Shown here piece after piece: positions 5,797 through 13,508 of a DNA stretch of 20,757 nucleotides. Both the position numbers and the translations under genes were made by a program. The notes under the pieces are model-generated. The model saw only the letters and a program-made list of their open reading frames with translations. It searched no databases and was not told where the DNA came from. How positions within the stretch are numbered: position 1 is the stretch's first letter; each line of letters begins with the position of its first letter. The DNA is from Acidobacteriota bacterium (GTDB taxonomy: Bacteria > Acidobacteriota > Terriglobia > Terriglobales > Acidobacteriaceae), in the NCBI GenBank assembly GCA_021780095.1, contig JAJXZK010000131.1, positions 1 through 20,757 on the forward strand, read 5' to 3'.

Positions 5797-7290
5797 TTAC
5801 GACATCCTTCTTTGAGGGTGGGGCATCGCGCCCAGATGGACACGTCCTCCGATTTTCAGCCAGGGAACATCGAATTGTGTGAATCCATCTTGATGGCTTG
5901 GCTTGAGGATCTCGTGGCCGCGCTCTGGGGTTTCATAGCGAATCACTGAGTAAGAGCCCTTGATGCGTACCTGTACCGGCATCGGATCCGCAGAGTAATT
6001 CAGTAGTTCGACGATAGCACTGGAGGTGCCTGGAAGCTTATAAGGCATCGCGATGATCGTGGACGCATTCCAGAGAGAGATGGGCAATTTCTTTTCGCCC
6101 AATAGCCGACGAACTTCCTTTGAAAATGTTTCGGGATCGGCAATGCCTTTGGCGATTTCGATCACTTTGCCGTTTCCGATCATATAGATCACCGAATCGC
6201 CACTGACTCGGCGGGCTACACTCAATTGGGCGGAGAATGGGCTGGATACACTCACCAGAATCGCCACCCCTCCATCCTCTACAAACCGTGCCAGCTGTCG
6301 GGTCGCAGCCTCATCCGACGGGGCGAATACGACAATGAGGTCCAGGCCTTGTAGAGTCTTCGGTGTCAGCTCGCCAGGAGGAAGCACGCGACAGGGAATG
6401 TTGTGTCGAGCCATTAAGTTCATGGGTTCATACGACGCATCATAGTTGTTGGTTACCACGCCCACGGTAGCCGGAAAAGCGACGGGCGATTCGGCCGCTC
6501 TGAGGTAAAACTCGATGTACTTCGCGATGCATTGCCAGGTGGCCCACCCTTCGTCGCTTCCGCTCACGAGTGCTTTCTGGAGGCTGGGGTGCAGATGCAG
6601 GACCAAGTCGGAATGAAGAGCGCCAGCTTCGGCCACAGCGAGTGAATAGTCCTCCCTGCTGGGGCCTAACTGTTGCTGCAACGCATCGGAAAGATCCCAC
6701 TTGAAATCGATCAAGGGAGTTTGAGTGGGATGAAACGCGCGGTCATACCCAATAAGAGCCAGGTTGGAATTAATCCAGGGCTGTTCGGTGGCGCTTGAGA
6801 CGCGTAGGATGCCTTGCTGGGTAATGACAGTGCTTCCCATCATCTCCGGCTGCTTGGCGTTGGGATTGGGAGATAGCACGGCAAGGTTGGGATGTGACGA
6901 GCGAAGGTCCCTGGCGGATGCCTCTGCCTTTTCTTGCTCAGAATCAGTCGTTTCCAGAATGATTCCTGAAATTCCCATGGCGCGGCTGCTGTTCGCCGCC
7001 ACCGATGCCTGATCGAGAGTCACTGCGGCGTACACGCGATAGCCCTGTTGTCGAGCGCTTTCCAGCAAGGTCGGGGAAGCACCCCAGGGAATTACCAGAC
7101 CATGCGCGAGCAGAGTTCTGGGAGGCAGCGTTGGCTCAGTCCAGCGAATCCAGACTCTGCCCCAGGCGGTCTGGGGAATGACTGGTGACTCGGTCCGTGT
7201 TCCATCGTCCTGGCCGCTTGAGATGACGGGATTTAGCAACAATCCCGCCGTTCCCAAGCCCGCACTTTTAACGAATCGACGTCGATCCAT
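5797..7290 (-). CDS. Tat-exported protein of unknown function with amidotransferase-like domain
   Basis: This 497-residue protein starts with a Tat leader (MDRRRFVKSAGLGTAGLLLN). Residues about 45-250 alternate strands and helices with phrases such as GYRVYAAVTLDQ and MGISGIILET, resembling a (beta/alpha)-barrel of glycoside-hydrolase type. Residues about 265-390 resemble a class I glutaminase-amidotransferase-like fold, as in beta-galactosidase trimerisation domains: GVVTNNYDASYEP, LQGLDLIVVFAPSDEAATRQLARFVEDGGVAILV. A beta-rich tail (SAIVELLNYSADPMPVQVRIKGSY) closes it. I recognise no catalytic acid pair and cannot name a substrate. The start at 7290 has GGAG eight bases upstream; a GTG at 7299 is less likely. 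It is the last gene of the DUF362-propeller-ApbE operon, 15 bases after ApbE. A carbohydrate-related extracytoplasmic role is a weak inference. Confidence 0.65.
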   Translation of the reverse strand: MDRRRFVKSAGLGTAGLLLNPVISSGQDDGTRTESPVIPQTAWGRVWIRWTEPTLPPRTLLAHGLVIPWGASPTLLESARQQGYRVYAAVTLDQASVAANSSRAMGISGIILETTDSEQEKAEASARDLRSSHPNLAVLSPNPNAKQPEMMGSTVITQQGILRVSSATEQPWINSNLALIGYDRAFHPTQTPLIDFKWDLSDALQQQLGPSREDYSLAVAEAGALHSDLVLHLHPSLQKALVSGSDEGWATWQCIAKYIEFYLRAAESPVAFPATVGVVTNNYDASYEPMNLMARHNIPCRVLPPGELTPKTLQGLDLIVVFAPSDEAATRQLARFVEDGGVAILVSVSSPFSAQLSVARRVSGDSVIYMIGNGKVIEIAKGIADPETFSKEVRRLLGEKKLPISLWNASTIIAMPYKLPGTSSAIVELLNYSADPMPVQVRIKGSYSVIRYETPERGHEILKPSHQDGFTQFDVPWLKIGGRVHLGAMPHPQRRMS

Positions 7291-7305
7291 GAGTTTCACT
7301 CCAGG

Positions 7306-8361
7306 CTAGAGCAGACTTGGCGCCACATCTTTTACATGGCTCATCCGCGCTACGTTTGTCATCAGAATTTCCGGGCCACTTGTCACAGTCTGCCGCAGCC
7401 CTTCCGGTGAAATCCAGACGGCAGCCACATTAGGTAATCTTTTCACCAGATCCCGTCCCTTGGCAGGACCCATCAGCAACAGGACGGTAGAAAGAGCGTC
7501 GGAGGCCGTTGCGGATTCTGCGACGACGCTGACGGCGGTGGCCGATTCGAGCGGCTCACCCGCGACGGGGTCGATGATGTGTCCGAATTCGGGCAGCCCG
7601 AGCAAGCTGGATGGAGTCTGCTGCGATGTCGAAACGCTGTTTTCATTCAATAGGACGTAAGGATCAAATGGTGTGGTCGGATCGCACAGGTGCACCTGCC
7701 AACCGGATTCTCCAGGAGGGTAGCCGATTGCGTAAAACGTACTCCCTCCCGAATTCATCAGCGCACACCCGATGCCGAAGGAACGCAACACGGCGGCGGC
7801 GCGATCTACCGCGTACCCTTTTCCAATCGCGCCCAAATCTATCTCCAGGCGCGAAGAGTGAAAGCGAATCCGATTGGGAGGAATCAATTCAACCTGGCGA
7901 TACCCCACACCGTGTAAAAGCCTTTTTCCCTCGGTCGGACTCGGAACCGGCTGGCCGCAACCCACGGCTTTCCACCGCTTAGCCAGCGGCCCCACCGTGA
8001 CGTCGAAGGCTCCATTCGAGAGATTGGAAAAATGCAACGATTCCTGGATCACCTGATATAGATCCTGGCTTACCGTTTGCGTCTGGAGATGCGCTGTGCG
8101 GTTTAAGCGGCTCAGTTCGCTCGCGGGTTTGTAAATGCTCATCACCAGTTCCAGGCGATCCATCTCCTGAAACGCGCGATCCATCGCCAAGGACGCCTTC
8201 GTGGGATTGGTTCCGTACGTGGCGATCTCAAAAACCGTGCCCATGGCGAAGTGTTTTCTGAAAACCGGGGCCTGGGCGACGGGCAGGTCTGGCGAAAGAA
8301 CGGGTGGCGTCAGGACGGGACGTTGAGCCGGTCTGGTTGGGAGGCGGCTACTCCAGCGCAT
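7306..8361 (-). CDS. apbE: FAD:protein FMN transferase (ApbE family)
   Basis: ApbE enzymes attach FMN from FAD to a Ser/Thr of acceptor proteins, usually outside the cytoplasm. The signature is complete in this 351-residue product: HFAMGTVFEI, SIYKPASELSRLN, GAFDVTVGPLAKRW, IDLGAIGKGYAVDRAA (about 174-189), MNSGGSTFYAIG, HIIDPVAGEP, and the Mg-site motif TASDALSTVLLLMG near 285-298. The N-terminus is Pro-rich and shows no clear lipobox, Tat or Sec signal. The start is uncertain: ATG at 8361 or 8373 overlaps the propeller gene's end by 14 or 26 bases, and the longest frame begins at 8430. Translation is probably coupled. No FMN-acceptor domain with an (S/T)GA(S/T)-type motif is encoded nearby, so its target must lie elsewhere or be unusual. 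Enzyme identity is firm. Confidence 0.93.
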   Translation of the reverse strand: MRWSSRLPTRPAQRPVLTPPVLSPDLPVAQAPVFRKHFAMGTVFEIATYGTNPTKASLAMDRAFQEMDRLELVMSIYKPASELSRLNRTAHLQTQTVSQDLYQVIQESLHFSNLSNGAFDVTVGPLAKRWKAVGCGQPVPSPTEGKRLLHGVGYRQVELIPPNRIRFHSSRLEIDLGAIGKGYAVDRAAAVLRSFGIGCALMNSGGSTFYAIGYPPGESGWQVHLCDPTTPFDPYVLLNENSVSTSQQTPSSLLGLPEFGHIIDPVAGEPLESATAVSVVAESATASDALSTVLLLMGPAKGRDLVKRLPNVAAVWISPEGLRQTVTSGPEILMTNVARMSHVKDVAPSLL

Positions 8362-9397
8362 AGACCATACCATTCTCGCTTGCCAGGTATATGCGGCCGC
8401 CAGCCAGGACCGGAGCGGACTGAAGACCACCGCCCAATCCTGCCCTCCATAGCACCTGGCCTGAAGCAGTATCGAGGCACAGAACGGGGCCCTGCGCGTT
8501 CACGGCAACCACGGCCTCGCTGATCACGGGGGGCGATGTGATCGCACTGCCGGCGAAGGTTTTCCACATCAGCTTGCCGGTCCGAATGTCCAACGCATAA
8601 ATATTTTTGTCTTTGCTGCCAAAGAAGACGACATTTTTAGAAGCCGCGGGAGACGAGGATATTCCAAGCTTCGTCTCGCATTTCCAACGCACGGCTCCAG
8701 TGCCAGCATCCAGCGCATAGAAGAAGAAGTCCTCCGAGCCGACCAGAACCAGATCGTCCACCACAGCCGGCGTGGAATCGATGCCATCTCCGGTTGGCGT
8801 ACTCCACTCGATTCTTCCGGACGAGGCAGCCAGAGCGTATACTTTCCCATCACCACAACCAAAATAAACATGCTTCTCCGCAGCGTAGGCAGAAGCAGAG
8901 ATTCGCCCTCCGATATTTTGTGTCCAACGCGGCTTTCCGGTCTTGTGTTCGACCGCGTAGAAACTTCCGTCGGCGCTACCGAAGAAGACGGTTTCATCGC
9001 GGACCACGGGCGAGCCCCACACTTGTCCCCGCGTGGCGGTCTCCCAAATTGTTTTGCCCGTATCCCGGGCTAAGCTATATACGATCCCGCTGTCGCAGCC
9101 AAAAAGGAGACTGTTGCCGGAAATCGACGGGGTGGAGTGAATCCAGTTGGGAAACTGGCGGGTCCACCTGGGGCGCCCGGTCTCAGCATCCAGGGCATAG
9201 ACAGCTCCATGAATCTCTGCCACGTACAAAAGCTTGTCGCGCAGCACAGGCGCCGAAAGAATAGCCCTGCCTGCGCGAAACTGCCACCGCACACCTTTGG
9301 GCCTTCGCCATGAGGCATCGCGCCCTCCACCCGTGCGGGAGTTATCGCTCAGTAAGGTGACCCAATCGCGATCTGTGCTTGCGGGATTGCCCATCAT
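8348..9397 (-). CDS. PQQ-binding-like beta-propeller repeat protein
   Basis: This 349-residue protein is almost entirely repeats of the form YALD-x-x-TG-x-x-x-W. Seven are visible (VYALDAETGRPRW, VYSLARDTGKTIW, FYAVEHKTGKPRW, VYALAASSGRIEW, FYALDAGTGAVRW, IYALDIRTGKLMW, VLCLDTASGQVLW), and a last VYALE closes the ring. This matches BamB/PQQ-like propellers, which act as scaffolds or, when PQQ is bound, as dehydrogenases; the catalytic features of PQQ dehydrogenases are not evident. No signal peptide is visible (it begins MMGNPASTDRDWVTLL), odd for an operon of exported proteins. It starts five bases after the DUF362 stop without a strong ribosome binding site, so coupling is likely. A binding or scaffold role is inferred. 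Confidence 0.88.
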   Translation of the reverse strand: MMGNPASTDRDWVTLLSDNSRTGGGRDASWRRPKGVRWQFRAGRAILSAPVLRDKLLYVAEIHGAVYALDAETGRPRWTRQFPNWIHSTPSISGNSLLFGCDSGIVYSLARDTGKTIWETATRGQVWGSPVVRDETVFFGSADGSFYAVEHKTGKPRWTQNIGGRISASAYAAEKHVYFGCGDGKVYALAASSGRIEWSTPTGDGIDSTPAVVDDLVLVGSEDFFFYALDAGTGAVRWKCETKLGISSSPAASKNVVFFGSKDKNIYALDIRTGKLMWKTFAGSAITSPPVISEAVVAVNAQGPVLCLDTASGQVLWRAGLGGGLQSAPVLAGGRIYLASENGMVYALE

Positions 9398-9402
9398 GGT
9401 GT

Positions 9403-10566
9403 TTACGTAAGCCGGAGTTGACGATGATCGATCAGTTTCCGGTCGGAGACGCCCAATCCCAGTTTGCCAGCCGCCGCGATGTGTCCCGGCTGACGAAAGA
9501 ATAGGTTCTTATCGGGATTTCGGTAGAACTCCCCGCTGTCCGTAGTCAAAGTTTTTGGATCGTTATCCCAGACCGAAATCGCCCCCTCCTCGTGCCTCTT
9601 TTTGTCGATGGCCTCCAGCTCGATGGTATCCATCCCCACCGGATCGGTGCCAATGAAAAGGGTCTTCGCTTCATAGACGAAATCCCAATTCGTGGTCAGA
9701 GGACCCCCGTGCCAAACTTCGCGCATTCCGTCCATGATGTTCAACACCGCCTTGGATCGCAAAGGCTCTGTGGAGCAAAGGTAACCGATGAAGGGATCGG
9801 TAAATGTATAAGGTGCCTGGTGGGTGCGCGCCACATTGTTGAAGCAACCATAGCCGAGGTTCTTCAGGCAACCCGTCACTCCGGCGGCCGAGTGATCCTT
9901 CATCGTCGGAACATTGATGATTTTGGTTAGATCCTGGGTGACAACTTTCGCGAGGAAGGACCGCGTTTCCGACTCTCCGAAGAAATTCGCATCGCAATAC
10001 ACATCAAGATCGTAGCGCGAAGCATCGAAGGCACCGCATTCAATGCCCACCAATCGAGTTCCGACAGGGATAAGAGCCTGGTAGGAACCCATTTCGATCT
10101 CGTAAGCGTAGCGGTCAAAAACCACGATGTTCTGGGCGGGAACGCCAATCGAACGCAGCGCCGCGACGATCTCCCGTACGATCTCGGGGGAGGAATAGCA
10201 AACCGGAGCCCCAGAGGGGTTGATCTTGATTCCCACCACGTCGTGGGGTTCAATGAACTTTTGCCACGCCGCCGCCGACGAACTTTCGCCAGTCAGCTCC
10301 TTCATCCCCTCATTCAGCATACGGCCAATAATCGGCTGGGAAACACGGTTGCCTGAAATGGAATCCTTGTGGAAGACTTCTACCACCCGTCCGGGGAACA
10401 GGCCCGGGATTCCCAGTGGCGACGGCTTACTAGTAGCGATCCCGTGTGCCTCGATCAGAGGCGTGGCTGGCCGGGCTGCATTTGCCTCGCCTCTCCCAAC
10501 ACCTGAGTTAAGCATCAGCGCCGCGGTTCCCAGCCCCGCGGTCTTGACGAAATCTCGTCGATCCAT
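9403..10566 (-). CDS. DUF362 domain-containing protein, Tat-exported
   Basis: This 387-residue protein has a Tat leader (MDRRDFVKTAGLGTAALMLN) and DUF362 landmarks: EPHDVVGIKINPSG (about 107-119), SIGVPAQNIVVFDR (about 139-152), IINVPTMKDHSAAGVTG followed by CLKNLGYGCFNN (about 216-244), VLNIMDGMREVW and IGTDPVGMDTIELEAID. DUF362 proteins have no generally agreed activity. Some carry iron-sulphur motifs, but here the cysteines are scattered with no CxxCxxC. The start at 10566 has GGGAG seven bases upstream (on the minus strand); the frame's earlier start at 10632 would bury the Tat motif. It is the first gene of an operon continuing through the propeller, ApbE and the last Tat protein. Its leader is closely related to the last gene's. 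Family is confident; function is unknown. Confidence 0.88.
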   Translation of the reverse strand: MDRRDFVKTAGLGTAALMLNSGVGRGEANAARPATPLIEAHGIATSKPSPLGIPGLFPGRVVEVFHKDSISGNRVSQPIIGRMLNEGMKELTGESSSAAAWQKFIEPHDVVGIKINPSGAPVCYSSPEIVREIVAALRSIGVPAQNIVVFDRYAYEIEMGSYQALIPVGTRLVGIECGAFDASRYDLDVYCDANFFGESETRSFLAKVVTQDLTKIINVPTMKDHSAAGVTGCLKNLGYGCFNNVARTHQAPYTFTDPFIGYLCSTEPLRSKAVLNIMDGMREVWHGGPLTTNWDFVYEAKTLFIGTDPVGMDTIELEAIDKKRHEEGAISVWDNDPKTLTTDSGEFYRNPDKNLFFRQPGHIAAAGKLGLGVSDRKLIDHRQLRLT

Positions 10567-10644
10567 CAGCAAGCTCCCAACGTGACAGCCCGGTGCATCT
10601 GGGCGAATTTCCTTTGAAACAAGCGAAGCCAAGGACCTTCAAAA

Positions 10645-10664
10645 TCCTGCAGGACTTCGCGAAG
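10645..10664. promoter_or_regulatory. Two abutting 10-bp palindromes, candidate operator
   Basis: TCCTGCAGGA (10645-10654) is followed directly by CTTCGCGAAG (10655-10664); each is a perfect palindrome. They lie about 80-100 bases upstream of the DUF362 start, where a promoter is expected. The role is inferred from symmetry and position only. Confidence 0.35.
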
Positions 10665-10750
10665 ACTATGCACAACGATCATAGCAATTGGCTGAAATTC
10701 GCGGTTTTCTCTGCTGGTAGCAGGGGAGAAGCCGACACTGCTGACTAGAT

Positions 10751-10830
10751 GGCGGTGTAGGTAGTCGATTGACAGCCAAGCTCCGAACCAATTTCCCTGC
10801 TGATAGGGAAATTACCAGGGGATTTCGCGA
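10751..10830 (+). repeat. Dispersed repeat, copy 1, with TTCCCT/AGGGAA hairpin
   Basis: This segment aligns without gaps to 19075-19154, with about 16 differences in 80 bases. The longest shared block is GACAGCCAAGCTCCG. It contains a perfect 9-bp stem, AATTTCCCT (10790-10798) with AGGGAAATT (10805-10813), around a six-base loop; loop sequences differ between copies. Both copies are intergenic and in the same orientation. From memory, similar TTCCCTGCT-AGGGAA elements are scattered in acidobacterial genomes; that recollection is untested here. Confidence 0.82.
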
Positions 10831-10983
10831 ATTCGGCTGAAGAAACTCGCTTCGGACGCGTCTATCTTAAGGAATGTATAGCGATCGCCGTCACGCGTGT
10901 CAATGTTCCTGCGCAACCGAACAGGGAATTATCACCCCTCTATCAGGGAACAGCATTTCCCCTGATACCCTGCCAAAGATGGT

Positions 10984-12063
10984 TTAGGCGTGAATCCGGG
11001 CGAGCTTAGTCACTCGGCCAATTCGATTCCAGTCGGAGACATAGATATTGGCGTCTTCGTCGATGAAACATCCGTGAGCTGCGCTGAACGATGCAGGAGC
11101 GACCTGACGCGGCTGGACCTGGTAGTCCGCCCACTGAGCCAGGTGCGGATTATCTCCGAGGAAAGCTACCGGAACGTTGTCCCGGTCCAGGATCGTGACG
11201 CGTCCTTCCAGTTCAGAAACTACTGCATAGTCTCCAAAGAAGCTTACCTGGCATGGCCGCCGCAGATGCAGCGTGATCGTCTGCACAAACTTTCCGTCGA
11301 AATCGAAATGAACCAGGCGACGGTTCTCACGATCGCAGATCAGCAACAACGGCTGGTCATAGCGTGTATCGACGGCTAAACCGTGGCTGCAGTCGAATAA
11401 GCCGTTCGACTTACCCTTGCCGGCATAGCTCGCGCGATAGGCACCGTTCTTATCGAACCTGAAGAGGCGTGAGTCGCCATAGCCATTGGCGATGAAGATG
11501 TCGCCGTCCGGACCCGGGACGGCCGCTGTGAGCCGCCACTCGTTGGGTGCTTTAAAGCCGGCCTCCGGCGGAGCGGTGATTTTCTGCACGACCGTGCCAT
11601 CGGTCTTCATCTTGACGAAAAGCCAGTTCTCCTTGGGAGTGCCCTTCTGCACGGTGGTGTAGAGGTACTCGACGCCGCCTTCCTGGGCATAGAACATGGA
11701 GTGGACCTCAGGATATTCGCGGGCAATCGTTTTCAAGAGACGTCCATCGGGGCCGTAGACCAGAATTCCTGTCTGGCTCTGCGTGCTGACGTAGATATGG
11801 CCGGCTTTGTCGGTGGCGATGCCGCCGTGAGTGCCACCAAAGGCGGTCCCGGAGGGTAGTTGTCCCCATCCCGGCACAACCTGGTAGGTCCACTGACCGT
11901 TGCCTGTCTGCAGGGTCACGTCCGCAGAGCTTTCGCCAGGGTGGCAGACCTCTGCTTCCGCACCTTTTCCTGCGAGAGCGGCCAGTGCAGCGGCTCCGGT
12001 GGCGGCGCAGAAATGGCGTCTATCGAATACTGCTGTGGCGGCTTGGTTCCGTGTCCGGTTCAT
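10984..12063 (-). CDS. NHL-repeat beta-propeller protein, Tat-exported
   Basis: This 359-residue protein begins with a Tat-like leader (DRRHFCAATGAAALAALAG) and folds as an NHL/6-blade propeller. Blades are seen in GIATDKAGHIYVSTQSQTGILVYGPDG (within 75-105), VPGPDGDIFIANGYGDSRLFRFDKNG, HGLAVDTRYDQPLLLICDRENRRLVHFDFDG, YAVVSELEGRVTILDRDN and HGCFIDEDANIYVSDWNRIGRV. NHL propellers bind ligands or, in peptidylglycine lyases, catalyse; no catalytic set is recognisable. The start at 12063 has GGAG six bases upstream and forms an ATGA overlap with the preceding stop. The open frame extends to 12633, but that part is antiparallel-frame shadow of the cytochrome gene. It is the last gene of the DUF1553 operon; a substrate-binding role there is inferred. 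Confidence 0.88.
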   Translation of the reverse strand: MNRTRNQAATAVFDRRHFCAATGAAALAALAGKGAEAEVCHPGESSADVTLQTGNGQWTYQVVPGWGQLPSGTAFGGTHGGIATDKAGHIYVSTQSQTGILVYGPDGRLLKTIAREYPEVHSMFYAQEGGVEYLYTTVQKGTPKENWLFVKMKTDGTVVQKITAPPEAGFKAPNEWRLTAAVPGPDGDIFIANGYGDSRLFRFDKNGAYRASYAGKGKSNGLFDCSHGLAVDTRYDQPLLLICDRENRRLVHFDFDGKFVQTITLHLRRPCQVSFFGDYAVVSELEGRVTILDRDNVPVAFLGDNPHLAQWADYQVQPRQVAPASFSAAHGCFIDEDANIYVSDWNRIGRVTKLARIHA

Positions 12064-13508
12064 GGCACACTCCTGGCGACGGCATGCGTCAACTCCGCGA
12101 CAGGCGCGGGTTGTGCGGGCGTGTTGTAAAGGTACACGTGGCGCAGATTCTTCATTGAATGTAGCGGAGCCACGGCGGTCTTTGTTACTTTCGTCCCACT
12201 CAGGTTGAGATAAGTCAACTGCGAGAGCGGAGCCAATTTCGAGAGTCCATTGCCCGTGACGGCGGTTCTTTCGAGATGGAGAGCGCGCAGGTGTGTGAAT
12301 TGACTGAGCGTGTCGAAGCTTGCGTCTGTCACCGCCGTGCCTCCCAGTTCCACTTCGACAATGTAGGGCGCGAATTTCTGGAATTGTGCAAGCTGGGCGT
12401 CGTTGAAGGTTGCGGCCACATCTTCCGTGTTGAGTATCAATCCATCGGAGGCCTTGCTTGAGACTGGCGTGAGTTTGGCTCCCTGGCGGTTCTCCATATC
12501 GAGGATTTCCGGCATCCATCGGCTGTAGTCCCCTACCGGAACGAGCGGCGCTTCTGTCTGCTCGCGGATGGAGACGCCGGCCACTTTGGCGGCTGCGGGG
12601 GAGGCTCCGTCGAGGATCCATGCTCGAATCCACGCGATCTCCTCCGGCTTCAGAGGGGGCTTACCTTCCGCGGGCATGAAGTGCTTTTGGCTGGGCGGAA
12701 GCGTCACCCTTTTCAACAGCAGGCTTTGGTCGGGCTTGCCAGGGATGATGACAGCGCCCTGCTTGCCGCCTTCCATGAGCGCGGTATACGAGTCGAGCCT
12801 TAAACCGCCCTTCACTTTCTGCTGACCATGACAGGTCACGCAATTGGCGTCGAAGATGGGATTGAGATGTTTGGCATAGAAGGAGCCAGGGACGGTGTCT
12901 GCCTGCACCTTTCCAAGGACGAGAAAGCGCTTCATGCGTGCGGGCATGTATTCCGTGAGATAGTTGCTTCCGTGCGTCAAGGAGCCGCCCAGGTGCGCCG
13001 CCCACGACAGCAGCAATAGGACAGCGGCCAGGAGCATCGGGTACACGCGAGGGACAGATCCGGAGGTCCACCAGGGCCGGACGAGCATACAGACGAGCAC
13101 CCCGATGGTCAGCGTGATTCCTCCCCACATGTGGCGGGTCACGCCAAGGCCGGCATCTCCGCTGCCGTAGGCCAGCAGAAATCCCAACGTGAGTGCGCAG
13201 ACACAACCGATGAAGGCCACACCCAGTACGAATCCGGCGGCCTCGCGCAACGCTGGCTGGCGTGCTCCGGCAATTTCAAGCAGGGGAACGAGGAGGAGCA
13301 GGCCGATCGGAAGATGCACAACGAGGGGATGAAACCGCCCCAGAAACTGCTGCCAGTCGGCATGTTGCTTTCCATCGAGTTTGACGAGCCAGGGCAGCAA
13401 CAGCAGCGCCACGCTGATTGCAGTGGCGACGAGCCAGACTGCCCGCGTCAACCTGCGGTTTGCGAGCAGCCTGCCAGAGAACAAATCGGCGATTTGTGCG
13501 GCCTTCAC
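12060..13508 (-). CDS. DUF2231 membrane domain - c-type cytochrome (PSCyt1) - LRR fusion
   Basis: This 482-residue membrane protein has three parts. Residues about 23-173 hold five transmembrane helices with the DUF2231 signature GRFHPLVVHLPIGLLLL; conserved His residues (60, 65, 126, 172) may bind b-type haem. Residues about 210-310 are a planctomycete-type cytochrome c domain with CVTCH (223-227) and the distal HFMPAEGKPPL. Residues about 385-465 are leucine-rich repeats (LTYLNLSGTKVT, LRALHLERTAVT). The same arrangement accompanies DUF1501/DUF1553 genes in several phyla, where an electron-transfer role is presumed. Its ATG overlaps the DUF1501 stop by four bases and its stop overlaps the NHL ATG by four, so the three are translationally coupled. 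Domain calls are firm; partner and substrate are unknown. Confidence 0.92.
   Translation of the reverse strand: MKAAQIADLFSGRLLANRRLTRAVWLVATAISVALLLLPWLVKLDGKQHADWQQFLGRFHPLVVHLPIGLLLLVPLLEIAGARQPALREAAGFVLGVAFIGCVCALTLGFLLAYGSGDAGLGVTRHMWGGITLTIGVLVCMLVRPWWTSGSVPRVYPMLLAAVLLLLSWAAHLGGSLTHGSNYLTEYMPARMKRFLVLGKVQADTVPGSFYAKHLNPIFDANCVTCHGQQKVKGGLRLDSYTALMEGGKQGAVIIPGKPDQSLLLKRVTLPPSQKHFMPAEGKPPLKPEEIAWIRAWILDGASPAAAKVAGVSIREQTEAPLVPVGDYSRWMPEILDMENRQGAKLTPVSSKASDGLILNTEDVAATFNDAQLAQFQKFAPYIVEVELGGTAVTDASFDTLSQFTHLRALHLERTAVTGNGLSKLAPLSQLTYLNLSGTKVTKTAVAPLHSMKNLRHVYLYNTPAQPAPVAELTHAVARSVP

Larger units (their letters stand above)
10567..10983. other. Non-coding region: promoter of the DUF362 operon plus repeat DNA
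   Basis: These 417 bases separate the DUF362 start from the end of the NHL gene; both operons run leftward. No coding frame is convincing. The left part should hold the DUF362 operon promoter and contains two abutting palindromes (10645-10664). The right part contains a dispersed repeat (10751-10830) and several pieces related to CAGGGAA/TTCCCTG, including a hairpin at 10941-10967, 17 bases past the NHL stop. That hairpin could slow transcription but lacks a T-run. Confidence 0.5.

Noticed and set aside
4808..5815. Plus-strand frame of 335 codons overlapping the exported Gfo/Idh-like gene
   Set aside because: It is very Arg/Gly-rich, out of frame with the conserved paralogue sequence, and has no domain; a shifted-frame shadow.
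9928..10260. DUF362 protein as an iron-sulphur protein
   Set aside because: Its cysteines are isolated and no CxxCxxC cluster motif is present.
12064..12633. N-terminal extension of the NHL gene's open frame
   Set aside because: It overlaps the cytochrome gene in another frame, while the ATG at 12063 has a good ribosome binding site followed at once by a Tat leader.
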